Shown here piece after piece: positions 1-8,185 of a DNA stretch of 17,224 nucleotides. Numbering within the stretch: position 1 is the first letter of the stretch; each line of letters begins with the position of its first letter. The notes beneath the pieces were generated by a model, which saw only the letters and a list, made by a program, of their open reading frames with translations, was not told where the DNA came from and ran no database searches. The translations under genes and the position numbers were made by a program. The DNA is taken from contig DBXQ01000073.1 in the NCBI GenBank assembly GCA_002309955.1, forward strand, positions 33,176-50,399, given 5' to 3'. Origin of the DNA: Bacteroidales bacterium UBA1208. Its GTDB lineage: Bacteria > Bacteroidota > Bacteroidia > Bacteroidales > P3.

Positions 1-62
1 CACCATGTCTGGATAGGAACAACCGAACTACCCGACACAACAACACCAGCACCTCCACCCTG

Positions 63-1361
63 TTAGTCATTTGCAAAGTACACTCCTGCCCCATAAAGGG
101 GTACATTAGTCATTCTCTCCTGCTCACGGTACGGACTCATCGAGAAGCGGACACCGTGCATATTCTCATGTTGTTGGAGGAACACACTCAACGATTTTGA
201 TTTTAGATTTTCTTCTGACTTTACTTCGATAGGGACTATTTTAGTTCCATGCTGTATCATGAAATCAATCTCCATTGGACTATTATCCTTGCTATAATAA
301 AAAATGGACTGCTCAATACTCGCTGCCAGATGAGTACAGACAAAATTTTCCGTGAACATGCCCTTACCTTCTTTCATATCGTTAGGAAGAATCAGGGTGG
401 CCGGGTCAACTTCTGCCATTGCTCCGAGCAGGCCTACATCCAGTAGATATAGTTTGAAGGCTGATAAATCCTCATACACTTTCAATGGCATCGTTGGACT
501 GCTCGCTCGACCCACTCTAATAACGAGCCCCGCATCTATGAGCCATTGTATTGCCACCTCAAACTCCTTTGCCCGGCCACCTTTCTTGGCAACTCCATAG
601 ATAAACTTCTTGTTTTCCTTCGACAACTGTGATGGCATAGAACGCCACACTATTCCTATACGTTTCGACTCCTCATCTGTGGTATGTTTGGCAATGTCAT
701 TACGGTACGCAATCAGAATCTTATTTTGAACTTTTCTTACCGAATTTGGGTCATTTGTTTTCAAATATGTCTTTACAACTTCCGGCATTCCTCCGACCAA
801 ATAGTACTCACGTAGCATTTGAACGAGTGTCAGGTGCAGACCTGTCAACATATACCAGTTTTTTTTCTGCAATTGCTCTGCCACCAGATTCCTCCCTCGC
901 GCAATAAGAAACTCTGTAAACGACATGGGGAACATCCTTATCATATCGACCTTCCCAACAGGAAACGACTCACCGTGCCGCAGCGTGATGCCAAGCAACG
1001 AGCCAGCAACACATACATGATATTCAGGGGCATTCTCACAAAAATATTTCAACGAAGCCAAACCCTTTTGTAATTCTTGTATTTCGTCCAGAATGATTAG
1101 CGTATCACCGGGCACAACTGGCACACCCGCAATGGCAGCAATGGCAAAAAGAACCCTCTCCATGTTGTAGTCCTGCACAAAGAGATTCTTGGCCTGCTCG
1201 TTTTCATCACAGTTGATATATGCAACATACTTATAGTGCTGTTTCCCGAAGTCAAGCAGACTATATGTTTTGCCAACCTGTCGAGCCCCAAGCACAATAA
1301 GCGGCTTCCTCTCATCCGATTCTTTCCATTCAATCAATTGATTTACAACACTCCTATACAT
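63..1361 (-). CDS. AAA ATPase with DUF4143 C-terminal region
   Basis: A 432-residue protein of the large 'ATP-binding protein / DUF4143' family that is abundant in Bacteroidota. Visible motifs: Walker A GARQVGKT at residues 25-32, Walker B LIILDE at about 88-93, and a sensor-like VAGSLLGI near 118-125. The second half has the winged-helix/DUF4143 look (YLVGGMPEVV, then LLDVGLLG), and the C-terminus carries a PD-(D/E)xK-like pattern, EIDFMIQ followed by PIEVKS. Length is normal for the family and the reading frame is intact. The cellular role of these proteins is not established; they are often seen in accessory and defence-rich regions, which fits the genes to the right. The gene is separated from the helicase by a 640-base repeat-rich gap and has its own -7 box, so it is probably a separate transcription unit. 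Family assignment is secure; function is unknown. Confidence 0.9.
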   Translation of the reverse strand: MYRSVVNQLIEWKESDERKPLIVLGARQVGKTYSLLDFGKQHYKYVAYINCDENEQAKNLFVQDYNMERVLFAIAAIAGVPVVPGDTLIILDEIQELQKGLASLKYFCENAPEYHVCVAGSLLGITLRHGESFPVGKVDMIRMFPMSFTEFLIARGRNLVAEQLQKKNWYMLTGLHLTLVQMLREYYLVGGMPEVVKTYLKTNDPNSVRKVQNKILIAYRNDIAKHTTDEESKRIGIVWRSMPSQLSKENKKFIYGVAKKGGRAKEFEVAIQWLIDAGLVIRVGRASSPTMPLKVYEDLSAFKLYLLDVGLLGAMAEVDPATLILPNDMKEGKGMFTENFVCTHLAASIEQSIFYYSKDNSPMEIDFMIQHGTKIVPIEVKSEENLKSKSLSVFLQQHENMHGVRFSMSPYREQERMTNVPLYGAGVYFAND

Positions 1362-1384
1362 CTTTCTTATAATATTTCACAATG

Positions 1385-1392
1385 CAAATATA
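1385..1392 (-). promoter_or_regulatory. Bacteroidales -7 box for the AAA ATPase gene
   Basis: On the minus strand the sequence reads TATATTTG, matching the Bacteroidota -7 consensus TAnnTTTG, 23 bases before the ATG at 1361. I see no TTTG at the proper -33 distance, so only half of the promoter is supported. Confidence 0.45.
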
Positions 1393-1441
1393 CAAAAAAA
1401 TGAACGAATAATCACGTATTAACTACAAAAAAATGAACGAA
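1391..1441. repeat. 18-bp direct repeat, 33-bp period
   Basis: TACAAAAAAATGAACGAA occurs at 1391-1408 and again at 1424-1441. The first copy adjoins the -7 box of the AAA ATPase gene, so the pair could be regulator sites or a slipped duplication. Confidence 0.7.
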
Positions 1442-1620
1442 AACCCGTTCACTGATTACATTTTTATGAACATGTGTCCACTTTTCATGGTGCAACATAT
1501 ACCGAGTCGCAAATTGCAAACCCGCCCTAACATACAACATCTCTGCAGTCGGAAAGACCGAAGGATTGTCAGATTACAGACAGGGGTGCAACCCCCGTTC
1601 ACTGATACGACAAAATAAAG

Positions 1621-1673
1621 CCCCGAAGGGGCGACACAACGCCAACAATGCATAGTGTGTCACCCCTTCGGGG
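1621..1673. repeat. 17-bp inverted repeat (CCCCGAAGGGG type)
   Basis: Arms CCCCGAAGGGGCGACAC (1621-1637) and GTGTCACCCCTTCGGGG (1657-1673) pair with one mismatch around a 19-base spacer. It resembles the palindromic intergenic repeats common in Bacteroidales and may act as an mRNA 3' structure. No transposase is nearby. Confidence 0.75.
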
Positions 1674-1729
1674 TTCCGTTTAATGACAACCATTTGTACA
1701 GGGGTTTACGCCCCTGCCTGTGTTCTGCC

Positions 1730-1750
1730 GTCCCCATCGGGGACATTTTT
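1730..1750 (+). terminator. Possible terminator-like hairpin
   Basis: GTCCCC (1730-1735), a three-base loop, GGGGAC (1739-1744), then ATTTTTAATA. The shape fits an intrinsic terminator on the plus strand, but no plus-strand gene ends here, so it may simply be another intergenic palindrome. Confidence 0.3.
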
Positions 1751-2003
1751 AATAAGCACTAAATCTTTATTGGCATGCGCGAAAAACAGAATCCACAAAA
1801 ATTTAAACATTTGTGGATTTGATTCCACGGATGTGGCAACTTTTGTGGATTTCAATATTGAACCACAATAATCTTCAGTCATCATGAACCAGCCTTATTG
1901 CAACCCTCTATTTTTTTTGCAAATCCGTAGCAAAACCACTACTTTTTGCTGAAAAACACATAATCCAAAATATTAGTTTCTATTCTGTATCAGCGAACTG
2001 GAA

Positions 2004-3773
2004 TTAATCATTTATCAACATATTCCCCGACAGCAGACCTCCATCCTGCTTTGCAAACGGAATATATACAGACTGTTCAAGTTTCAGTTTCTCCAAAAAC
2101 GCCCTTACTTGAGGGTTCAATATTGGGTATTCCAAAACATTTTTATCTGCAATTATTATAGTATGTTCTTTTGCACGGCTTGTTGCTACATTGAACAAAT
2201 GCGGTTCCAACGTACGAATATACGAAGTGTTTGGCACAAAGAAAAGAGTAATATCCGTAGTCAGACCTTGAATTCTTGCGACTGTGTCAACGCGTACATT
2301 GGCTTGTACCGGAATAGCTCTGTTTATTGCTTTCTGAAGCTCTCTAGTTGTTTTTCTAAAACAAGTGAGAACTGAAATATTCTTATTTATGTCATCTGTT
2401 AATATAGACCCTACAATGTATGCAGCAAGAAAGATTGCAAATTTGGGCGTCATGTCACTTGCACCCATATCCGTCAAAACAAGTGTTGGTCCTCCATCTT
2501 TATTGAGTATCTTATTTAACGACGGCAACAATCTAATGCTTTTTGAATTCCTAGAAACCAAAGTCCCATCATAGAAAAGGCCCGTATAATCAGCAGAGCG
2601 CTGACCAAACCTATAGGTATTTGTTAGTTGGTATATCGGCCAGGAGCTATTGTCTGACAATACTTGAAGGCCACTAATCATATATCCATAGTCACAAACC
2701 TTAACCCTATCTCCATTCAACGACACAATAGGGGACAATTGTTTAATATCTCCCACCCATAAATTCCTCTTTCCCATCTTTCTGCTTGCCGCAAACATTG
2801 CCAGTAGTGCTTGACTCGCTTCATCCATTATTATGTAATCAAATGGTTTCTCAATCGAAAGTCCTGCAGCAAAACCACTAGTAATGTAATATGTGGAGAG
2901 TACGAGAGCTGATTTGATTGGGGTCAATTCTTTTATTGGTTGAAGCTTTTTTAACTCTTGGTATTCGTCTTTTGTAATATTGGTCTTATAGATTTTGCCT
3001 TCCTCAAGAAGCAATTGCAGTTGTGGTTTTTCTGCTATTTCCATCAAGGCCCTATTAGTTAAAGCAGTAACCATAACAGATTTACCTTCTGCACATAGTT
3101 TTGAGCAGAGTTCTGAAATCATGTAGGTTTTTCCTGTTCCTGGGGGACCTTGCAAAATCATTGTATCTGTCAAATTGAGCTGTGTGTATACAAAATCCGC
3201 AACATTATCTTGCTTAATCAAATATGGCTCCCATTTCTTCTCTTGATAATCAGAGTCAAGCACTTCAGAGACCCCGGAACTCAATTGGTCGTTTACAATT
3301 TTCTGTAAATTCATTATGTAATCAATAGGAGGCCATTGGGGTGCAAAAGTCAAAATAATCCCTGGTGCACTTTCAATCGCTGAGGCGAAATCCATATTAA
3401 CATTATTAAAGCCAACTAAAGAAAACCTTTTGTCCTCCGCTGGAGAGTGCCATATACACACTGCCTCAGTAGCATAATATCTAACCTTATAAAGATCCCT
3501 GTAAGTCATATCCCCCCAGTTGTGGTAGTCCCTTAATTCGTCTGGAAGTACCATACACATCAGATATTCACCTCTTCTAGGAAGCGATCGTGTATTGGGA
3601 AACTTCACTATCATCTCACCATCACGAAACTTTAGAAACTGTCCTACAAACATTTCCTCAGATTCCACAAGAAGAGCAATAGCTTTAGATAAGAATTTCT
3701 TATTAAACTCTTCCGTTTCAGCCTTTAGCTCATCTTCAAGAAACTGCCAATGTCTTTTTCTTCCAATTCTCAT
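2004..3773 (-). CDS. UPF1/DNA2-like superfamily 1 helicase
   Basis: A 589-residue protein with the full set of SF1 helicase motifs. After an N-terminal region of about 185 residues without recognised motifs come a Q-like segment near 188, Walker A GPPGTGKT (209-216), motif Ia-like VTALTNRA (235-242), motif II MDEASQ (316-321), motif III GDIKQLSP (341-348), TYRFG (386-390), motif V DTVARIQGLTTDIT (496-509) and motif VI NVATSRAKE (528-536). The DEAS(Q) box and ATSRAKE place it in the UPF1-like group, which unwinds RNA or DNA using ATP; the substrate cannot be read from sequence. No nuclease domain is apparent. Its ATG follows the stop of the GHKL ATPase gene by 4 bases, so the two are almost certainly co-transcribed and probably act together. 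The helicase assignment is secure; the role in defence is inferred. Confidence 0.92.
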   Translation of the reverse strand: MRIGRKRHWQFLEDELKAETEEFNKKFLSKAIALLVESEEMFVGQFLKFRDGEMIVKFPNTRSLPRRGEYLMCMVLPDELRDYHNWGDMTYRDLYKVRYYATEAVCIWHSPAEDKRFSLVGFNNVNMDFASAIESAPGIILTFAPQWPPIDYIMNLQKIVNDQLSSGVSEVLDSDYQEKKWEPYLIKQDNVADFVYTQLNLTDTMILQGPPGTGKTYMISELCSKLCAEGKSVMVTALTNRALMEIAEKPQLQLLLEEGKIYKTNITKDEYQELKKLQPIKELTPIKSALVLSTYYITSGFAAGLSIEKPFDYIIMDEASQALLAMFAASRKMGKRNLWVGDIKQLSPIVSLNGDRVKVCDYGYMISGLQVLSDNSSWPIYQLTNTYRFGQRSADYTGLFYDGTLVSRNSKSIRLLPSLNKILNKDGGPTLVLTDMGASDMTPKFAIFLAAYIVGSILTDDINKNISVLTCFRKTTRELQKAINRAIPVQANVRVDTVARIQGLTTDITLFFVPNTSYIRTLEPHLFNVATSRAKEHTIIIADKNVLEYPILNPQVRAFLEKLKLEQSVYIPFAKQDGGLLSGNMLIND

Positions 3774-3777
3774 CTTA

Positions 3778-6700
3778 CTATAATAATAATTCTTGACTAT
3801 CTGTTGTTAATACGGCAGGAGCAATTTGAGCAGGTAGGTCATACAAATCTATCGTACTCTTCAAGGACTGTTTCAACTCTTGCTCGGGATTGTTGAACGG
3901 CAATGGAACCCCGTTTTGAGAGATAGCTGTGCCAAAGTTGAAATGAAGCCCCTTAAAGTATCGCAATGTTTCTGCTAAAGCAACACATCTGCCCTTATAC
4001 TGCAAGTTTTCTGGACTAAATGTAATCGCAATAGTATTTGCGTCATGAGGCAATGCATAGAAGGGAACACATTGAGGACCATCATTTGTTACAACCCATA
4101 ACATCGAGTTCTCCTTTGACAATTGTTCCCAATCAGAAGTATTAAGAGAAAATGCCCTTCTACGAGACTTATAACTATGAACGACAATAGGCACTTCTTT
4201 TCCCTCTGGGCTATAGACTCCATAAATGTTACACCATGCATTTTCGCATATTCCATGAGTAAACTTATAGCCTTTCTCTTGGAGATACAACTTCACATCA
4301 GTCTTGGCCTGAATAAGATAATCACGCATTTCTTCTACCGAAAGACCTGCATACTGAGGCTCTGCAACAGTTATTGTTCTATGACCTCCATCCTCAGTTA
4401 TTGCATCTATCTCAACTGGAACAATTATGTCACTACGTTTGTCAACATTAAAGTCATCTGCATACTCATCCTTGGAGTTGCCAATTGGCGGAAGCCCCAT
4501 TGCTGCTAGTTGACTCCGTAGTATTTCATTCTCATCTTCTAAATCTTTTACACGGGTTGTCAAAGTGCTTAACTGCCCATCGCTTTCCATGAGTAGCTTC
4601 AACTGTTCATCCGTCAGTTTACTACTTACGCCCATTAGAAGCTGCCGTCTTTCTTTCTTCCACACAACGTTGAGAACAATCGTATCTTCTTTGGGTTTAG
4701 TTTTGGGAAAGTTGGAAATATTGAACTGTCCGCCAGATTCATCTTGCCATACCTCTATCAACTGATGTACTGCGTCAATGTATCTTTCGTTTTCCCACAT
4801 TGTTTGATTTTGATAGTTCTCATATACTTTATCATCAATCAAACTATATGCGTCCTTAACTCCTAATGATGCTGGTGGTTGGATTGAGCAACGCTTGTCC
4901 ATCAATATTTCTCGAAACTCATATTCGGGAGATGTCAATTCACTAATGATATTTTTTATTCTATCCCCAATTTCCCCTTCCTCTCGTTTCAAACTGCAAA
5001 AAAATCTGAATTGCCCATTTTGATTTGGGAAGATACACGAAGCAACATATGGAATGTTTTTATATGACAGAAATGAATAGAAAGAATTCAACGTCTCCAT
5101 AACGGATGCTTCGCCAGGATTTCCTAAGGCATTATCAGTTTTTTCTATTGATTGTAACTCGGTGATTCTTTCACAAATCTGGCTTACTACATATTCATTA
5201 GTGATATGCCATAAATCTTCATTGTTGTAGCCTATTCCTTTATATGAGAAATTTTTCTCCGCTAGGAATGACAAAGATACTCGAAATAAAATGAATTGAT
5301 ATTTATACAATTCCGAAGAAAAATCATTCGGGAATAGGCTTAATAAATACAATGCTATCTTATCTAGTTTAACTTGGGGGAAGTAGTGATATGCTCCTCT
5401 AAAATAATTACCTATAGAAGGATTATTTAGTTTAGAAAACTTATCATTTAATTCAGAAGCAAAATTTGAAATAGTCTTTTTCTGTACTATGGCAAAACTG
5501 ACTGCATCAATATCTTTATGGAGAAGGACACTTCTGTAATTTATATCTATTGTTTTAAAAATATCATCTTTTAATTCCTCTGGAACACCTGAATCCTCAA
5601 ACATATCCTTTTGGAAACAAAAAGTTCCTTCCTGATTTGGTAAAACACGATAGGTATTTAACATTTCAGTTGTTACCTTCAATGATTTCAAAGCAGAATT
5701 TAGCCATTTGGCTTCTGTTCCTTTAGGAAGGTTTGCGTAACTACTAAGGTTGTCTAATGTTCCTACTACCCCTAGAGTCCCTAGAACTACCTTTACAAAC
5801 CATTCGTCAGTATCCTTCCATGCGCTTTCTAGCAGATTGTTGTCGCAAGTCTGCAAAGAACTACCAAGATCATTACCAAATAGTTCATTACATATTCTAA
5901 AGAAGTCTTTTCGTTGATTCAAGAACTCCTGTCTATACCGTCCAATATCATCTGGTACTGTAGAGATTAATGGTAGTAATTTGGTAAGTTTATCCGGCGT
6001 GTTTGTATCTTCTATTATTGTCTTTGCCAATCTGTTTATTTCTGCGCTATAGCTTTGAGAATTATATTTTGATTCAAGTGATACCACTGTAATATCTTCA
6101 TGTAGTAAATTGGGCTTAACATCCTTACCCAACTTTCCTAAAAGTTCAATAACAAATGAATTAACGTGTTCGCCTTGTTTGAAATCATCCGTGCCCCTTT
6201 TCAATAAATCACCATTCATGTTCGGTAAAAGAGCATATTCTTTAAGCAATAACTCGTTATACCCTAGAATATGTTCTAGGAATTCGTTATACCAATTAGG
6301 CAAACTATTATTAAATAGTACCAATTTATTCCAATTGGCTATTGTCGCAACAACTGCACAAAGTGTATTAGTATTCCATACAGACAATCCTTCATTCCAA
6401 ATATATTTTGCCCATTCATGATTGTTTTTTACCAAAAATGATGGATATAGCGATTGCATTATAGAATAGAGTTTATCTTCATTTTCTTTAACTGGCTCCT
6501 TTAGAATAATACATTCTATTAGTTTTTTGAATCCAGATCCATCTTGTGACTCAGCTATGGGATACTGAATAAGAATTTCCCTATACTTGCTGATTATATT
6601 CTGCTCATACCAGTCCTTATCAAGCTTTTCGTGAGCCTTTGCTTTGTCAAGGCCAATTGCCAGAAAGTACATTTTTCCATAATGATTGTTGGCCAAGAAA

Positions 6701-7818
6701 TTGACTATCTTATGGTACAATGGGAAAACCTGTTCGTATATTTTCTGATTTATACCTGTTTCAGTAATAACATTTTTTTCTTCATTCTTTGTAAGACCAG
6801 AGAGTAGAAGTGATTGACGTTCTTGGTCTGGTTCAAAATCAGGACTATTAATGATGAGGGGCTCATTAAGCTGTCTCTCAATGCCAACAAGTGGCATTAC
6901 GCAGAAGAAAGAAGTCTTACCCTCAATGCTGACCATATTATTCTCAGAATCAACTTCTACTGCCACATCTAAGCGTATGTTTCTTGTTGCCTTATAACGC
7001 TTGGAAAGTTCTTCATCATAGCCCGAATACGACATGTGTATAAATCGACGAGATAATATTTTCTCTCCAGAAATGACAAATTCCGAAAGATTGATTTCAT
7101 CCGCTAAAACAATTGTTGGCCTTCTCTCAATAGTTGTAACCCTACCATTGTAATTAAGAACCACACTAGATAGTTCTTTACAGAAAAGCATTGTTTGAGC
7201 TATGTTTTCATGAAAATTCTCTATCCCTAATTTAATGGCCTGTCTGCCAGACTCTGATAAAACATGATATGTAAATGTAGTCCACTTAAAGGTTTCCTTA
7301 TAATAGACCTGAGATTTTTTCATTTTCTCTAAGCCTTCTAATAGTTCATCCGCAACCAGTCCATCACGATACATTGTTACAGAGAATCCGCATAACTGCG
7401 TATGCTCATCATCTAAATACTGGTTGCTTTCAATGTTAACAACTTTTGACAGGCAATGAGTAGTGAGGAAACCTGTACCAAATCTTCCTGTACTCTCCTG
7501 ATTCTCCTTATCTTCACTGTATTTGTAAAGCAGACCAAATAGTGATTCTGCGGTGAACGGTGCGCCATTATGTCGGAAACGTACAATATCACCCTCAACC
7601 TCGATTCTAATATCTATGCTGTTTCTGTTAGGTTCTTTTGCAATCGTATCTTTTGCATTTTGTATCAACTCCCATACCCATCGTTTCCTATCATTGTCGG
7701 AAGGGGAGTTCAATTCTCTCAGGCGCTTTTCGACATTTGTGATATACATCTTATCCAAAAGGCTCTCATATGCTTTATTATTTACTATAGGGGCAGGTAT
7801 TTCCGTTCTTATATCCAT
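3778..7818 (-). CDS. Large GHKL/Hsp90-like (sacsin-type) ATPase
   Basis: A 1346-residue protein. The N-terminus holds a GHKL (Bergerat-fold) ATP site: N box WELIQNAKD (49-57), a G1-like FRHNGAPF (81-88) in which the usual DxGxG is reduced to HNG, and a clear G2 box GRFGTGFLTTH (111-121). This arrangement is that of the 'sacsin N-terminal ATP-binding-like' and related Hsp90/MORC-type prokaryotic proteins. The long middle (about 300-1050) has no motif I recognise. A heptad-like coiled coil lies near 1080-1115. The C-terminal part (about 1165-1260) has a pattern with GVYSPEGKEVPIVVHSYKS and an SDWEQL segment, resembling the domain following GHKL modules in NO VEIN/DUF3883-like proteins; this last link is tentative. 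It is the first gene of a two-gene unit with the helicase, behind a long structured leader. A conflict or defence role is inferred from family and company. Confidence 0.85.
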   Translation of the reverse strand: MDIRTEIPAPIVNNKAYESLLDKMYITNVEKRLRELNSPSDNDRKRWVWELIQNAKDTIAKEPNRNSIDIRIEVEGDIVRFRHNGAPFTAESLFGLLYKYSEDKENQESTGRFGTGFLTTHCLSKVVNIESNQYLDDEHTQLCGFSVTMYRDGLVADELLEGLEKMKKSQVYYKETFKWTTFTYHVLSESGRQAIKLGIENFHENIAQTMLFCKELSSVVLNYNGRVTTIERRPTIVLADEINLSEFVISGEKILSRRFIHMSYSGYDEELSKRYKATRNIRLDVAVEVDSENNMVSIEGKTSFFCVMPLVGIERQLNEPLIINSPDFEPDQERQSLLLSGLTKNEEKNVITETGINQKIYEQVFPLYHKIVNFLANNHYGKMYFLAIGLDKAKAHEKLDKDWYEQNIISKYREILIQYPIAESQDGSGFKKLIECIILKEPVKENEDKLYSIMQSLYPSFLVKNNHEWAKYIWNEGLSVWNTNTLCAVVATIANWNKLVLFNNSLPNWYNEFLEHILGYNELLLKEYALLPNMNGDLLKRGTDDFKQGEHVNSFVIELLGKLGKDVKPNLLHEDITVVSLESKYNSQSYSAEINRLAKTIIEDTNTPDKLTKLLPLISTVPDDIGRYRQEFLNQRKDFFRICNELFGNDLGSSLQTCDNNLLESAWKDTDEWFVKVVLGTLGVVGTLDNLSSYANLPKGTEAKWLNSALKSLKVTTEMLNTYRVLPNQEGTFCFQKDMFEDSGVPEELKDDIFKTIDINYRSVLLHKDIDAVSFAIVQKKTISNFASELNDKFSKLNNPSIGNYFRGAYHYFPQVKLDKIALYLLSLFPNDFSSELYKYQFILFRVSLSFLAEKNFSYKGIGYNNEDLWHITNEYVVSQICERITELQSIEKTDNALGNPGEASVMETLNSFYSFLSYKNIPYVASCIFPNQNGQFRFFCSLKREEGEIGDRIKNIISELTSPEYEFREILMDKRCSIQPPASLGVKDAYSLIDDKVYENYQNQTMWENERYIDAVHQLIEVWQDESGGQFNISNFPKTKPKEDTIVLNVVWKKERRQLLMGVSSKLTDEQLKLLMESDGQLSTLTTRVKDLEDENEILRSQLAAMGLPPIGNSKDEYADDFNVDKRSDIIVPVEIDAITEDGGHRTITVAEPQYAGLSVEEMRDYLIQAKTDVKLYLQEKGYKFTHGICENAWCNIYGVYSPEGKEVPIVVHSYKSRRRAFSLNTSDWEQLSKENSMLWVVTNDGPQCVPFYALPHDANTIAITFSPENLQYKGRCVALAETLRYFKGLHFNFGTAISQNGVPLPFNNPEQELKQSLKSTIDLYDLPAQIAPAVLTTDSQELLL

Positions 7819-7875
7819 ATAAGTGAGTTATTTATTTGTTTCCATTACAGATTCATGTATTATAGTAATGACTAC

Positions 7876-7917
7876 ATAAAAAAGAAGCGCGGGAATCTGC
7901 TACTTTGCTTATCCCGC
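7876..7917 (-). terminator. Intrinsic terminator ahead of the GHKL ATPase gene
   Basis: On the minus strand the arms 7912-7917 (GCGGGA) and 7889-7894 (TCCCGC) pair across a 17-base loop, and GCTTCTTTTTTAT follows. The U run begins five bases after the stem, slightly far, so efficiency may be partial, which would suit a regulated read-through point. Confidence 0.55.
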
Positions 7918-7978
7918 TCTGTTAGGCCTTCGCATTGCCCTTTAGTCTAGAATAAGCAATGCCGAAGCCCACGCGTTA

Positions 7979-8005
7979 TGGATATAGTAAGACTACTATA
8001 TGCCA
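7979..8005. repeat. Palindrome TGG-ATATAGTA / TACTATAT-G-CCA
   Basis: ATATAGTA (7982-7989) and TACTATAT (7994-8001) are perfect inverted copies around the loop AGAC; TGG (7979-7981) and CCA (8003-8005) extend the stem past one bulged G. It could be an operator or an RNA hairpin of the leader. Confidence 0.7.
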
Positions 8006-8110
8006 ACCATGGACGTAGAACATTGCGTTATTGCGGTAACCAGTGAACTTGCGAGATTCCTATCAGCCGCAGATAAAACGCCGTTACAACGTCTTTCTTA
8101 TATGTCCTGC

Positions 8111-8171
8111 CGCCCACCCCTTACCCTTGCGGGCTTCGGGGCGTTTGACGGTGCAAAATTACAACTTTTTT
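8111..8171 (-). repeat. Promoter/5'UTR repeat, copy 1
   Basis: This 61-bp block matches 9387-9447 at 57 of 61 positions (differences at 8142, 8151, 8158 and 8159). On the minus strand it includes the -7 box and the first bases of the transcript with a nested hairpin, so what has been duplicated is a promoter plus a structured 5' end. Copy 1 points at the ATPase-helicase pair. Confidence 0.85.
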
Positions 8172-8185
8172 CCAAACTATACAAA
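8154..8185 (-). promoter_or_regulatory. Promoter for the ATPase-helicase leader
   Basis: Minus strand: TTTG (8182-8185), 20 bases, TAATTTTG (8154-8161), a close fit to the Bacteroidota consensus. Transcription would start near 8147 and give a leader of about 330 bases before the ATG at 7818. The -33 element lies inside the U run of the preceding terminator. Confidence 0.65.

Larger units (their letters stand above)
1362..2003. other. Repeat-rich gene-free gap between helicase and AAA ATPase
   Basis: No convincing gene lies in these 642 bases; the short open frames here have no recognisable motifs. The stretch holds an 18-bp direct repeat (1391-1408 and 1424-1441), a 13-bp direct repeat CCCGTTCACTGAT (1444-1456 and 1594-1606), a hairpin GGGGT/ACCCC (1583-1595), a long 17-bp inverted repeat (1621-1673), a hairpin CAGGGG/CCCCTG (1699-1716), a hairpin GTCCCC/GGGGAC followed by T-rich DNA (1730-1750), and three TTTGTGGAT-type motifs (1791-1850). 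GC-rich hairpins of this style (CCCCGAAGGGG, CCCCATCGGGG) recur between genes in Bacteroidales. After the helicase stop there is only a weak hairpin AGCAAAA/TTTTGCT (1929-1950), a possible poor terminator. Confidence 0.6.
7876..8152 (-). promoter_or_regulatory. Structured leader RNA with terminal attenuator (or small RNA)
   Basis: Downstream of a good promoter on the minus strand the transcript would pass through a CCCC/GGGG hairpin with a GCAA tetraloop (8117-8141), an 11-bp palindrome with one bulge (7979-8005), a stem GGC[C]TTCGCATTGC / GCAATGC[C]GAAGCC (7925-7938 with 7956-7969; bulges in brackets), and a GCGGGA/TCCCGC hairpin followed by a run of U. Only then, about 60 bases on, comes the ATPase ATG at 7818. 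This order is that of an attenuated leader, or of a self-contained small RNA ending at its own terminator. I do not recognise an Rfam family in it. Pairing was read by eye; no folding or covariation could be run. Confidence 0.5.

Noticed and set aside
1..66. Open frame from the left edge ending at a TAG at 64-66 on the plus strand, with a Thr/Pro-rich end
   Set aside because: Only 21 codons are visible and no motif can be matched; it could be the tail of a convergent gene, but there is not enough sequence to support it.
7553..7950. Overlapping plus-strand frames of 89 and 126 codons
   Set aside because: They are opposite the highly conserved GHKL motifs or run through leader hairpins and have no recognisable protein features.
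7921..7980. Possible integron attC site (GTTAGGC beside an imperfect palindrome)
   Set aside because: The order is wrong: attC ends, not begins, with GTTRRRY and starts with RYYYAAC. No integrase or cassette array is seen. A leader hairpin explains it better.
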